From: Aquaticitalea lipolytica
GTDB lineage: Bacteria; Bacteroidota; Bacteroidia; Flavobacteriales; Flavobacteriaceae
DNA: 64,000 bases
Direction of reading: 5' to 3'
Assembly (NCBI RefSeq): GCF_014641635.1
Contig: NZ_BMIC01000002.1
Span: 372,001 to 436,000, forward strand
Shown here: piece by piece, positions 8,415 through 17,506 of the stretch
Position numbering within the stretch: the stretch's first letter is position 1
Layout of the letters: every line of letters starts with the position of its first letter
Translations under genes and position numbers: made by a program
Notes under the pieces: generated by a model
Database searches by the model: none
The model's input: the letters and a program-made list of their open reading frames with translations, nothing else
Told to the model about the DNA's origin: nothing

Positions 8415-10363
8415 AGCAACTATACCTCTTAGCTATTCTACTAAGTTCATCAGTTTATTCTCAATTTAACTCAAAAGGGCTAGATGTTACCAAGTTTGAC
8501 ATAGAAACAAATATATATACTAAAGACTCTACAGCTAACGCACTAATAATTTACGAAACTGGTAATAGCTATATTGATAAAAACACTTTTAAACTTGTAA
8601 CTGAGGTTAAAAGAAAACTCAAAATTTTAAATAGAAATGGATTTGATAAAACAACTATAACTATACCTCTTTATAAAAATGATAAAAACAGTGAAAAAAT
8701 TTCTGAAATAAGAGCTACTACTTATAATTTAGAAAATAATGACATCACTAAAACCCAACTTGAAAGAAAAGATATTTTTGAAGAAAATTATAACGATAGG
8801 TATACATTATCAAAATTTACTTTCCCAAACATAAAGGAAGGCTCTGTAATAACATATAGCTACACAATAGAATCTCCTTTTATATATAAATATAAAGGAT
8901 GGGAGTTTCAAGATAACATTCCAAAACTTTATAGTGAGTATAATACTAGCATACCAGGTAATTATGAATATAGCATTAAATTAGTTGGTCTTCAAAAATT
9001 AGACACGCACGATCAAAAACTTGTAAAAAATTGTTTAAGTGCTTTTAATGGTGGTACTGCAGACTGTACAAAAACTGTTTACGCAATGAGTAATATTCCT
9101 GCATTTATTGACGAGGAATATATGACAACTAAAGATAATTATTTATCAAGAATTGAATATGAACTTAAAGTGTTTAGAGGTTTTGATGGTACTGTAGACA
9201 ATATTACAAAAACTTGGAAGGATACCGACAAAGAATTAAAATCAGACGAAAATATTGGGCGACAATTAGGAAAAAAAACAAACTTAGATGGCTTACTTGC
9301 AAACGTATTTACTGACAAATCTAATACATTAATAAAAGCTAAAGAGATTTACCAATTTGTTCAAGATAACTATACTTGGAATGAGGAATATAAAATTTTT
9401 AATGATGTCTCTGTAAAAGATTTAATAAAGGAAAAATCTGGCAATGTTTCAGAAATAAACATTTTACTTTATAATATACTCGAAGAAAATGAAATTAATG
9501 TTAAACCAATATTGTTATCAACTAGAAACAATGGTTTACCAACAAAATTATATCCCGTAATTTCAGAATTTAATTATATAATAGTTCAGGCTACTATAGA
9601 TGGTAAAACTTATTTATTAGATGCAACAGATAACTATTTAAGTTTTGGAGAGCTTCCATATAGATGCTTAAACCAATATGGTCGTTTGTTAGACTTTAAA
9701 AATGGAAGTGAATGGATTGATATTGAAGCAGATAAAACTTCAACGACACAGTATTTAGTAGATTTACAAATATCAGATGATAATAAAATTAATGGAACAA
9801 TTAAAACAAAGTATGTTGGATATCCTGCATTATTAAAAAAGAAAAAGTACTTTGAAAACCCAACAGAGTATATAGATAACTATGCCGATATACAGACTTC
9901 AATAACTGTTTTAGACCACGAAGTTTATGTGATTAATAAAAATGATGATGAATTTTCTGAATCATTTAAAGCTGAGTTTGATGACAGTAGTATTAATAGC
10001 GATAATGTTTATTTAAACCCTTTTATTTTTAAATTTTTTAAAGAGAACCCATTTAAGCTTCAAGAACGAACTTACCCAATCGATTTTGGTTATAAAAACT
10101 CATTTTTATATAGTATGCAACTAGATTTAGGTGACAAATACGAAGTAATTGACATGCCAAAAGAAATAAATGGAGTACTTCCAAATAATACTGGAGAAAT
10201 TATTTTTCAAACCAAAGTTGATGATGATAAACTCTTACTCTTTTTTAAAGTGACACTAAAAGAAAGTTTATATGATGCAGCCTATTATGACGCATTAAAA
10301 ATGTATTTTGGAAAAATACTTGATGTGCAAACAAATTCATTAATTGTGTTAAAGAAAAAATAG
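8411..10363 (+). CDS. DUF3857 / transglutaminase-like domain secreted protein
   Basis: A 650-residue exported protein. It starts with a signal peptide (MKQLYLLAILLSSSVYSQ) and carries an N-terminal DUF3857 region, then a transglutaminase-like segment (AKEIYQFVQDNYTWNEEYK). In that segment the usual catalytic cysteine is not obvious: the stretch where it would fall reads KEKSGNVSEINILLYNIL, with serine in its place. The His/Asp region (LLDATDNYLSFGELPYRC) is present. So it may be a non-catalytic binding version. The function is unknown; it is probably periplasmic or surface-associated. It is translationally coupled to the upstream exonuclease through an ATGA overlap. Confidence 0.82.
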   Translation: MKQLYLLAILLSSSVYSQFNSKGLDVTKFDIETNIYTKDSTANALIIYETGNSYIDKNTFKLVTEVKRKLKILNRNGFDKTTITIPLYKNDKNSEKISEIRATTYNLENNDITKTQLERKDIFEENYNDRYTLSKFTFPNIKEGSVITYSYTIESPFIYKYKGWEFQDNIPKLYSEYNTSIPGNYEYSIKLVGLQKLDTHDQKLVKNCLSAFNGGTADCTKTVYAMSNIPAFIDEEYMTTKDNYLSRIEYELKVFRGFDGTVDNITKTWKDTDKELKSDENIGRQLGKKTNLDGLLANVFTDKSNTLIKAKEIYQFVQDNYTWNEEYKIFNDVSVKDLIKEKSGNVSEINILLYNILEENEINVKPILLSTRNNGLPTKLYPVISEFNYIIVQATIDGKTYLLDATDNYLSFGELPYRCLNQYGRLLDFKNGSEWIDIEADKTSTTQYLVDLQISDDNKINGTIKTKYVGYPALLKKKKYFENPTEYIDNYADIQTSITVLDHEVYVINKNDDEFSESFKAEFDDSSINSDNVYLNPFIFKFFKENPFKLQERTYPIDFGYKNSFLYSMQLDLGDKYEVIDMPKEINGVLPNNTGEIIFQTKVDDDKLLLFFKVTLKESLYDAAYYDALKMYFGKILDVQTNSLIVLKKK

Positions 10364-10375
10364 CTAATCTTTTAG

Positions 10376-10383
10376 TACATTTG
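10376..10383 (+). promoter_or_regulatory. -7 box (TACATTTG) immediately before the K+ channel start
   Basis: TACATTTG matches TAnnTTTG and ends 5 nt before the ATG at 10389. Transcription from it would start at or within a base or two of the start codon, predicting a leaderless mRNA. No -33 TTTG at normal spacing. Confidence 0.45.
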
Positions 10384-10388
10384 AGTAT

Positions 10389-11315
10389 ATGGGCGAAAAC
10401 AAATCAAATATTACTACTTCAAAAAAAATCAAATGGTTTTTTTTAAAAGTGAAAATTAATTTTCTAAAATTAATTGATCTTCTGTTTTTAAAAAAACGTG
10501 AGTTAAAGCCTTGGCAAAAAAAACTACACGAAATAATTTTTGGTGCAGATACTCGATTAGGAAAGTTATTTGATATAGTTCTATTTTATGTAATTATAGC
10601 TAGCATTGTATTAGTAATGTTAGAAAGTGTTCAAGAACTAGATGCAAAATACAATCTATTGTTTAAAATATTAGAATGGACAATTACAGTTTTATTTACA
10701 GTAGAATATATAGCTCGAATCATTACTATAAAGAATCCAAGAAGGTACGTTTTTAGTTTTTACGGAATTATAGATTTATTATCAACCATTCCAATGTATT
10801 TATCATTTTTTATAGCAGGCACTCATTCATTGGTAGCTTTACGAGCTTTAAGATTGTTACGTGTTTTTAGAATTTTAAAATTAACACGTTACATTGGAGA
10901 ATCGACCAATTTTGTAATTGCATTAAAAGAGAGTCGTGCAAAAATTGCCGTATTTATATCCTTTGTGGTCATTGTCTGTATTATTTTAGGTACCATCATG
11001 TATCTAGTAGAATCCCCAGAAAGTGGATTTACAAGTATTCCTGTTAGTGTGTATTGGTCTATAGTTACATTAACAACAGTTGGATATGGTGATATTTCAC
11101 CTGCTACACCATTAGGTCAACTAATAGCATCAGCAATAATGATATTAGGTTATGGAATTATTGCAATACCAACAGGAATAGTTTCTGCTCAAATGGCAAA
11201 AAATGACCATCAGCAACATACAAATGATATAGACTCTTGTCCAAATTGCTTGTTTGACAATCACAGCTCAGGTGCAAAATTTTGTAGTAAATGTGGACAT
11301 AACTTAGATGAGTAA
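10389..11315 (+). CDS. Voltage-gated potassium channel family ion transporter with C-terminal zinc ribbon
   Basis: An inner-membrane six-helix channel subunit. Residues about 62-200 hold S1-S5. The S4 voltage-sensor-like helix is arginine-rich (LRALRLLRVFRILKLTRY, about 151-168). The pore loop has the K+ selectivity filter TVGYGD at 230-235, followed by S6. The unusual part is the C-terminus: CPNC (284-287) and CSKC (299-302) form a treble-clef/zinc-ribbon-like pair, presumably cytoplasmic. The length is 308 residues. It overlaps miaA by 8 bp, so the two are probably co-transcribed. Whether the ribbon senses metal, redox state or a partner is unknown. Confidence 0.9.
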   Translation: MGENKSNITTSKKIKWFFLKVKINFLKLIDLLFLKKRELKPWQKKLHEIIFGADTRLGKLFDIVLFYVIIASIVLVMLESVQELDAKYNLLFKILEWTITVLFTVEYIARIITIKNPRRYVFSFYGIIDLLSTIPMYLSFFIAGTHSLVALRALRLLRVFRILKLTRYIGESTNFVIALKESRAKIAVFISFVVIVCIILGTIMYLVESPESGFTSIPVSVYWSIVTLTTVGYGDISPATPLGQLIASAIMILGYGIIAIPTGIVSAQMAKNDHQQHTNDIDSCPNCLFDNHSSGAKFCSKCGHNLDE

Positions 11316-12216
11316 TAAGTATTTAATAAGTATTGTAGGTCCAACTGCTATTGGAAAAACAGCGTTGAGTATTAAATTAGCTAATCACTTCAATACCGAA
11401 ATAATCTCTGCAGATTCTAGACAGTTTTTTAAAGAGATGAGTATTGGCACAGCTGCTCCTACTCCTACTGAACTTGCTTCAGCAAAGCATCATTTTATTC
11501 ATCATAAATCAATTGAAGATGATTATAATGTAGGTGCTTTTGAAAAAGATGCCATTTTTTTACTAAACGATTTGTTTAAAACCACAAACATAGTTATAAT
11601 GGTTGGTGGTTCTGGTTTATATACAGATGCTGTTACAAAAGGCTTAGATGATTTTCCTGAAATCGATTCAAGTATTAGACAAACACTAAACAAACAACTA
11701 CAAAGCGAAGGGCTAGAGCATCTTCAAAATGAGCTTAAAAAACTAGACCCAAAAACTTACAACTCAATAGCAATTGATAATCCACATAGAGTTATTAGAG
11801 CTTTAGAGGTTTGTATAGGAACAAATAAACCATACTCTTCATTTCTTAATAATAAGAAAACCGAACGCAATTTTACAACAATATCTATTGGTTTAACTGC
11901 TGATAGAGAGATTATATATAATCGCATAAATAAGCGAGTTGATTTAATGCTAAATGATGGGCTTTTAGAAGAAGTAAAGCAATTATTACCAAAACAGCAA
12001 TTAAACGCTTTAAATACTGTGGGTTACAAAGAGTTATTTAAATACTTAAATAATGAATGGACATTAGATTTTGCAATATCTGAAATTAAAAAAAATACAC
12101 GTCGATTTGCAAAGCGTCAACTAACTTGGTTTAAAAAAAATAAAAACACTATTTGGTTTGACTACACAACAAATACTAATGATATTGTGAAAGTTATAGA
12201 AAATTACAGTAGGTAA
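11308..12216 (+). CDS. miaA: tRNA dimethylallyltransferase
   Basis: Adds the dimethylallyl group to A37 of tRNAs reading UNN codons. The P-loop GPTAIGKTALSI is at residues 11-22, DSRQFFKEMSIGTA follows as the conserved substrate region, and NPHRVIRALEV and TVGYKELFKYL are family motifs. The 302-residue length is typical. The start ATG lies 8 bp inside the channel gene. The C-terminal part (RRFAKRQLTWFKK) is the usual end of the domain. Confidence 0.95.
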   Translation: MSNKYLISIVGPTAIGKTALSIKLANHFNTEIISADSRQFFKEMSIGTAAPTPTELASAKHHFIHHKSIEDDYNVGAFEKDAIFLLNDLFKTTNIVIMVGGSGLYTDAVTKGLDDFPEIDSSIRQTLNKQLQSEGLEHLQNELKKLDPKTYNSIAIDNPHRVIRALEVCIGTNKPYSSFLNNKKTERNFTTISIGLTADREIIYNRINKRVDLMLNDGLLEEVKQLLPKQQLNALNTVGYKELFKYLNNEWTLDFAISEIKKNTRRFAKRQLTWFKKNKNTIWFDYTTNTNDIVKVIENYSR

Positions 12217-12285
12217 AATCGTATAACAAATTGGTAGTAAATTCAAAAATAATTAAAAAAAGCCTGTATTTGAATTAATTAACAC

Positions 12286-12293
12286 TACATTTG
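12286..12293 (+). promoter_or_regulatory. -7 box (TACATTTG) of the cold-shock gene
   Basis: TACATTTG matches TAnnTTTG exactly and lies 27 nt before the ATG at 12321. It gives a short A/T-rich leader. No good -33 box at usual spacing. Confidence 0.5.
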
Positions 12294-12320
12294 TCGCTAA
12301 TTAATTTTTTAATATTTATT

Positions 12321-12512
12321 ATGAATAAAGGTACAGTAAAATTCTTCAATGATGCTAAAGGTTTTGGTTTCATTACAGAAGAAGGAAACAACAAAGAGCA
12401 TTTTGTGCACATTTCTGGTTTAATTGATGAGATTCGTGAAGGTGATGAAGTAGAATTCGAATTAACAGAAGGAAAAAAAGGATTGAACGCAGTAAACGTT
12501 AAAGTTATTTAA
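12321..12512 (+). CDS. Cold-shock domain protein
   Basis: A 63-residue single cold-shock domain protein that binds single-stranded nucleic acid and acts as an RNA chaperone. RNP1 (KGFGFITEE) and RNP2 (HFVHISGL) are intact. The start at 12321 (MNKGTVKFFNDAKG) matches the family; the in-frame ATG at 12291 adds ten hydrophobic residues, lies on the promoter box and is rejected. The gene is monocistronic with its own promoter and a strong terminator. Confidence 0.95.
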   Translation: MNKGTVKFFNDAKGFGFITEEGNNKEHFVHISGLIDEIREGDEVEFELTEGKKGLNAVNVKVI

Positions 12513-12540
12513 TATTTCGCTTAAACTTTTTAAAAAGTAA

Positions 12541-12572
12541 AAAGCCTATCAAAATTTGATAGGCTTTTTTTT
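12541..12572. terminator. Bidirectional Rho-independent terminator between cold-shock gene and response regulator
   Basis: AAAGCCTATC pairs with GATAGGCTTT (10 bp, extendable into the A/T loop), followed by a T-tract to 12572. On the reverse strand the hairpin is followed by TTTTTACTTTTTA, so it can serve both converging genes. Confidence 0.85.
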
Positions 12573-12576
12573 ATTT

Positions 12577-13290
12577 CTACTTTGTTTGGTCGTTTACTAC
12601 TAACCTGAATCCTTCTCCATGTATATTTAAAATCTCAACATTTTCATCTAATTTTAAATATTTTCTCAATTTAGCAATATATACATCCATACTTCTAGAC
12701 GTGAAGTAATTATCGTCTCTCCATATTTTTGTTAATGCCAATTCTCTAGGCATTAAATCGTTTTCATGTAATGCTAATAAACGTAATAACTCATTTTCTT
12801 TAGGCGATAATTTTACTGCATCACCTCCTTTATATTTTAAAAATCTAAGTTTTGAGTTTAAATCGAAACCTCCAATTTTAAATTCAAATTGCTTACTGTC
12901 TGCAACAGTATCAGTAGCTTTTCGATTAATTATAGCTTTAATTTTCATTAATAACACTTCACTATCAAAAGGTTTATTAAGATAATCGTCTGCTCCTACT
13001 TTATATCCTTTTAAAACGTCTTCTTTCATCGCTTTTGCAGTAAGAAATATAATTGGCACCTCAGCATTTTTCTCTCTAATTTCTTTAGCTAATGTAAATC
13101 CATCTTTATAAGGCATCATAACATCTAAAATGCATAAATCATAATCATCCTTTTTAAATTTTTCGAAACCTTCCATACCATTTTTTGCATGTACAACATC
13201 ATAGTCATTCATGTTTAAATAGTCTTTTAAAACTGTTCCAAAATTTGGATCGTCCTCTACTAATAAAATTTTCTTATTTTGCTCTTCCAT
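12577..13290 (-). CDS. OmpR-family DNA-binding response regulator
   Basis: The output partner of the kinase encoded 5 bp upstream. The receiver domain (residues about 7-120) has the acidic pocket LLVEDD and the phospho-acceptor D56 in LCILDVMMP, with the conserved lysine in NKPFDSE. The C-terminal winged-helix effector domain (about 140-235) reads LSPKENELLRLLALH and SRSMDVYIAKLRKYL. At 237 residues it matches bacteroidete RprY-type regulators. Targets cannot be read from this window. Confidence 0.93.
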   Translation of the reverse strand: MEEQNKKILLVEDDPNFGTVLKDYLNMNDYDVVHAKNGMEGFEKFKKDDYDLCILDVMMPYKDGFTLAKEIREKNAEVPIIFLTAKAMKEDVLKGYKVGADDYLNKPFDSEVLLMKIKAIINRKATDTVADSKQFEFKIGGFDLNSKLRFLKYKGGDAVKLSPKENELLRLLALHENDLMPRELALTKIWRDDNYFTSRSMDVYIAKLRKYLKLDENVEILNIHGEGFRLVVNDQTK

Positions 13291-13295
13291 AATTA

Positions 13296-14873
13296 TTATG
13301 TTATTAATGGTAGCTTTATAATAAAAGTACTACCCTTTCCTTTTTCACTTTCTACTGATATATGACCTTGATGGTCTTCTACTATTCGTTTTACATAGGC
13401 CAAACCTAAACCATGACCTTTTACGTTATGCACATTTCCTGTGTGCTCTCTATAAAATTTTTCAAATATCTTTTTTTGTACTTGCTTAGACATTCCATTT
13501 CCTTGATCAGAAATCTTCACTAAAATATGATTTCCAACATTTTCTGTATGTACATCTATTTTTGGTGCATCATCAGAATATTTAATGGCATTATCTAAAA
13601 CATTTACTAAAACATTAGTAAAGTGAGTCTCATTTGCTAAAACTGAAGATTTATCAGCTTCTAAATGTGTTTTCACGTAACCTTGCCTATCTTCAACCAT
13701 AAGCTCAACATGAGTTATGGCATCTTCGATTAAGTCGTGTAATTTTACTCTTTCCTTACTTATATTAAGTTCGTTTTTTTCTAGTTTAGATATTCTAAGT
13801 ACGTTTTCTACTTGTGCATGCATGCGTTTGTTTTCATCTTTAATCATTTTTAAGTATCGTAATACTTTTTCTTGATCTCCAATAATCTTTGGATTCTTAA
13901 TAGAATCTAAAGCTAAATTAATAGTAGCTATTGGTGTTTTAAACTCATGCGTCATGTTATTAATAAAATCAGTCTTAATCTGTGATATCTGACGTTGTTT
14001 TATTAATTGATGTATTGCGCTAGCAAAAGTAATTATGATGATTGACGTAAAAATTATCGACAATATTGTCATTCCTAATATTGAAGAAAATAAATACTTA
14101 TTTCTATCAGGAAAATTAAGATATAGCTTATAATTACTTTCATTATGGTTGTCTAAAAAAATAGGCACACCATATGTTGATGATTTTACTAGCTCAAAAT
14201 TATTAGACTGCACTTTTGTAGCCAAATCTTTATCATAAATGGCAAACTCAAAGTCAGTTTCAATACCATCAATTTTTAATTGTTTTGCTAACAGTTCTTG
14301 CACATCATCTGCTGAAACTCGTTTATATATAGGATAATTTTTAAAAACATCTCTATAATTTAATTCATACAGTTTCTTTTCAACTTCTGGCAAGCTACTA
14401 AACTCTCGTATTGTTTTTTGAGGACTAATTCTTAAGTTTCCATCTAAAGAATTATTGTCATAAACTCTAGTTTCTCTCTGATTAAAAAATCGACTTACAT
14501 TAATACTGTCTAAACCAATGTCAAAGAACATTGATGGTACTTTAAAGCTTTCTTCAAGTATTGCGTTTCTATAAATAATAGTCTGGTTTGCTACTTCATC
14601 TTGAGTTAATACTGTTAACTCTTTTAAACTAATTGAATCTGCAACTTCACCTCTAGCAATTAACTCATGCATTTTTGTTGCATAGTTATTAAACTCTCTA
14701 TCTTCAATAGCATTAGAAACAAAACTTAATGAGCGCTTTACATTTAGTGTAAACTGCTTTTTTTCATTTTGTAAACTATTGTTTATAAAAAACACTTGAA
14801 CAAAAATGATTCCTATGAGCGATAAACTCATTAAAATCACTAACATGACGAATAGCCCTTTTTTGCCCATCAT
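13296..14873 (-). CDS. Membrane sensor histidine kinase (RprX-like)
   Basis: A 525-residue sensor kinase. TM1 is at about residues 7-30 and TM2 at about 262-288, and the periplasmic region between them has no recognised fold. HisKA follows with H309 in NNMTHEFKTPIA. The HATPase domain has the N box NVLVNVLDNAIKYS, G1 DQGNGMS and G2 GHGLGLAYVKRI. It is followed after 5 bp by its regulator and preceded by coaE with 60 bp between. The start is ATG at 14873 or the next codon at 14870 (MM); this cannot be settled. Confidence 0.93.
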   Translation of the reverse strand: MMGKKGLFVMLVILMSLSLIGIIFVQVFFINNSLQNEKKQFTLNVKRSLSFVSNAIEDREFNNYATKMHELIARGEVADSISLKELTVLTQDEVANQTIIYRNAILEESFKVPSMFFDIGLDSINVSRFFNQRETRVYDNNSLDGNLRISPQKTIREFSSLPEVEKKLYELNYRDVFKNYPIYKRVSADDVQELLAKQLKIDGIETDFEFAIYDKDLATKVQSNNFELVKSSTYGVPIFLDNHNESNYKLYLNFPDRNKYLFSSILGMTILSIIFTSIIIITFASAIHQLIKQRQISQIKTDFINNMTHEFKTPIATINLALDSIKNPKIIGDQEKVLRYLKMIKDENKRMHAQVENVLRISKLEKNELNISKERVKLHDLIEDAITHVELMVEDRQGYVKTHLEADKSSVLANETHFTNVLVNVLDNAIKYSDDAPKIDVHTENVGNHILVKISDQGNGMSKQVQKKIFEKFYREHTGNVHNVKGHGLGLAYVKRIVEDHQGHISVESEKGKGSTFIIKLPLIT

Positions 14874-14933
14874 TCAAATTTAATATTTTAACATTTACTA
14901 CTTGTACCCTTTAACCTTACATTAACAAAAATG

Positions 14934-15533
14934 TTAAAATTTACGTTTTTCTATTGTTTTAAGTATTCTTCTATGGATTTCTAGAACTTGAGCTTTTGTA
15001 TGCTCTAAAGTATCATTAACAATAACAAAATCCGACTTTGAGATTTTTTCTTCATCAGACATTTGATTATTCATAATTGCTTCTATTTTATCTCTTGAAG
15101 TATCATCTCTATTAATAACCCTTGATATTTTATCTTGTTTTTTAGCTGTGACAGTAATTATAGAGTCATATTGAGATTGCATATTATGCTCAAAAATTAT
15201 TGCAGCTTCTTTAATTACGTATGGAGATGTTTGTTTCTTTAACCATCTTTTAAAATGCATGGCAACTTTTGGGTGTACAATTGCATTCATTTGTTCTAAA
15301 TATGCTTTATCATGAAATATTTTTGAAGCTATAAAAGTTTTATTCAGTCCATTTGCATTATAGGCATCACTACCAAATAAAGCTATTAACTTACGCTTTA
15401 TAACTTTTGAAGTATCCATTAAGCGTTTAGCTTCAGTATCTGCAATATATATAGCTATACCTAACTCACTAAACATTTTTGCTACTGTAGTTTTACCACT
15501 CCCTATTCCACCTGTAAGCCCAACTATAATCAT
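14934..15533 (-). CDS. coaE: Dephospho-CoA kinase
   Basis: Catalyses the last step of coenzyme A synthesis, phosphorylating the ribose 3'-OH of dephospho-CoA. The P-loop GLTGGIGSGKTTVAKMF is at residues 5-21, ADTEAKRLM follows as substrate-binding region, and HPKVAMHFKRW is conserved. The 199-residue length is normal. The start overlaps the stop of the YbbR gene by 4 bp (ATGA). The other CoA genes in the window (coaBC) are 12 kb away in a separate operon. Confidence 0.94.
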   Translation of the reverse strand: MIIVGLTGGIGSGKTTVAKMFSELGIAIYIADTEAKRLMDTSKVIKRKLIALFGSDAYNANGLNKTFIASKIFHDKAYLEQMNAIVHPKVAMHFKRWLKKQTSPYVIKEAAIIFEHNMQSQYDSIITVTAKKQDKISRVINRDDTSRDKIEAIMNNQMSDEEKISKSDFVIVNDTLEHTKAQVLEIHRRILKTIEKRKF

Positions 15534-16495
15534 TGTATAAGTATATATTCTACTTTGTTTTGCTTTATTCTAGCGTTTTTTACTACCTCTGGCATTTTTA
15601 TTAGCTTTGGGAATAAAAAAGGACTGTTTGTGTTACCAATTTCTGAATAATCACATTCAACTTTAAAATCTAAAGCTTTTACACTGTTATAGTCATTAAG
15701 ATTCACATAATAAGTAACTGTAACAGTTTTTGGAAAAAAATTAATATTTGTGTTTACAGGTAAGTTTATAACAGATATTGGAATTTCTAGAGTTCCTTCA
15801 GTAAATTTGCCAACCTTAGCAATCATATTTACAGTAGTATTGGTAATATGAACATTTTTAGTTTTGGCTTTGAAGTCTAGTTCTATTTCTTTATCAATGT
15901 CATTATTAACCTCATTAAGCTTAATGTTTTTTGTTTTAACAAACTCAATATTTGAAATTAGCTGACTTGGCCCAATAATTCTTACAGAATCTGGCTCGTA
16001 CTTAATTGAGCCAACAACATCATATCCAACTGCAAATGACAAATTAATATTAGGTTTAATAGGCACCTTTTTTACAGCCATAGATTGAAATGGAAAAGTT
16101 AAAGCGCTTGGCTTAACAGATACAATCTCCAAAGAATTTTTGAACTCTTTTTCTAAACTTCCTTTATTCACTTTTGCATCCCATAAATAAAAATCACTTT
16201 GTAAGCTTACATCTCTTTTAAAGTCAATTTTTAATGAATGGTCAAACAAATAATATCTCAATAAATTAAAACCATAGGCCTTTACTACAACATTAATTGT
16301 ATCATTATTGGAAATTAAAGAGTGTTCTTCAGGTAAGTTAACATATTCAATATTTAATGCTAATGTTTCTGTATAAACTTTAGATAGTTTTGTTATAATT
16401 AAAAACAAAAAGGCCAATAGAAAGAATAAGCCAAACACATTTAGCTTTCTACTTCTAATAGATTTTACAATCTTACCTTTTAATTTATTCAACAT
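15530..16495 (-). CDS. YbbR-like (CdaR-type) membrane-anchored protein
   Basis: A 321-residue protein with one N-terminal transmembrane helix (VFGLFFLLAFLFLIITKL, about 20-38) and a long extracytoplasmic part made of YbbR-like beta repeats. Motifs include SLISNNDTINVVVKAYG and PDSVRIIGPSQLISNIEFVK. In Firmicutes the related CdaR regulates the diadenylate cyclase CdaA; no cyclase gene is in this window, so that role is only family-level background. It overlaps the glycosyltransferase upstream by 11 bp and coaE downstream by 4 bp. Confidence 0.85.
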   Translation of the reverse strand: MLNKLKGKIVKSIRSRKLNVFGLFFLLAFLFLIITKLSKVYTETLALNIEYVNLPEEHSLISNNDTINVVVKAYGFNLLRYYLFDHSLKIDFKRDVSLQSDFYLWDAKVNKGSLEKEFKNSLEIVSVKPSALTFPFQSMAVKKVPIKPNINLSFAVGYDVVGSIKYEPDSVRIIGPSQLISNIEFVKTKNIKLNEVNNDIDKEIELDFKAKTKNVHITNTTVNMIAKVGKFTEGTLEIPISVINLPVNTNINFFPKTVTVTYYVNLNDYNSVKALDFKVECDYSEIGNTNSPFLFPKLIKMPEVVKNARIKQNKVEYILIQ

Positions 16496-17498
16496 GCTTA
16501 AAAAATAATTTAGGAAACTGTTTTTCAGGCTCTTTATTAAATACTTTTATCGCAACAGTAGACTTTAAAAATCCATAACCATAACCAAAAAATTGAACGC
16601 AGATAGCTAATATAGATTGTATGGATACTATAAAACTTTTAGTGGTAAAAAAAGCTAATAAAAAAGCGGTTAAAAAATATAATCCAAACAATAATATAAA
16701 TAGTTTATATCCTAAGATAGCAAAAATTATAGATGCAATAAACAACAAACAAAATAATGTAGGCAGCCAAAATACTAACCTGTTAGTGCTAGGATGCCAA
16801 TGGTTTAAAATAGGTCTTACTAATCCAAATTTATGTACTTGTGTATAAAATTTAGACCATGAAATCCTTCTTTTATGATATACAAATGCATCATTATATA
16901 ATTTAGTGGTAAATCCAAGCTTGTTTAATCTAATAGATAAATCTGGATCTTCTCCTGGATGAATAACTCCAAACCCTTTTGAAGCTTCAAATGCCTCTTT
17001 AGAAATTCCCATATTAAAGCTTCGAGGTTGAAACTTTTTATCAGAAGCTTTACCTCCTCTAATACCTCCAGTAGTAATAAAAGATGTCATTGCAAAATTT
17101 ATAGCTTTCTGAAGCGATGTAAACGATTCGTGGGCTGCATCTGGACCACCAAAACAATCAGCGTAATTTGTGTTTAAGTTATTGAATACAGTTTTTAAAT
17201 ATTGATTAGGGAGCAAACAATCAGAATCTAATATGATGAAATAATTTCCTTTTGCTTTTTTCATTCCAAAATTTCTAGAATCTCCAGGCCCAGAATTTGT
17301 TTTAAAGTAATATGAAATATTCAATACTTCACTATAACTATCTACAACCTTTTTAGAGGTTATATTGGATCCGTCTTCAATAATTATTATTTCATAATCA
17401 AATTCACCATCAAGATTAACAAAACTCTCTAAAAGCTCGTTAACCTCATCTGGTCTATTATAAACTGGTATTATAAATGAAAGTGATAGTGTATTCAT
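16485..17498 (-). CDS. Family 2 glycosyltransferase with C-terminal membrane helices
   Basis: An inverting GT-A glycosyltransferase. The N-terminal catalytic domain starts SLSFIIPVYNRPDEVNELLE; IIIIEDGSN and the metal-binding ILDSDCLLP are visible, with a GEDPDLSIRL (ED) catalytic motif later. Two to three hydrophobic helices (about 243-310) follow, so it is probably anchored at the inner membrane. Donor and acceptor are unknown. It is the first gene of the GT2-YbbR-coaE group; a -7 box lies just before its ATG, predicting a very short or absent leader. Confidence 0.9.
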   Translation of the reverse strand: MNTLSLSFIIPVYNRPDEVNELLESFVNLDGEFDYEIIIIEDGSNITSKKVVDSYSEVLNISYYFKTNSGPGDSRNFGMKKAKGNYFIILDSDCLLPNQYLKTVFNNLNTNYADCFGGPDAAHESFTSLQKAINFAMTSFITTGGIRGGKASDKKFQPRSFNMGISKEAFEASKGFGVIHPGEDPDLSIRLNKLGFTTKLYNDAFVYHKRRISWSKFYTQVHKFGLVRPILNHWHPSTNRLVFWLPTLFCLLFIASIIFAILGYKLFILLFGLYFLTAFLLAFFTTKSFIVSIQSILAICVQFFGYGYGFLKSTVAIKVFNKEPEKQFPKLFFKHVE

Positions 17499-17506
17499 AT
17501 ATCACA

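Noticed and set aside
12291-12320. Longer cold-shock protein start at 12291
   Set aside because: It overlaps the promoter box and adds a hydrophobic stretch not found in cold-shock proteins.
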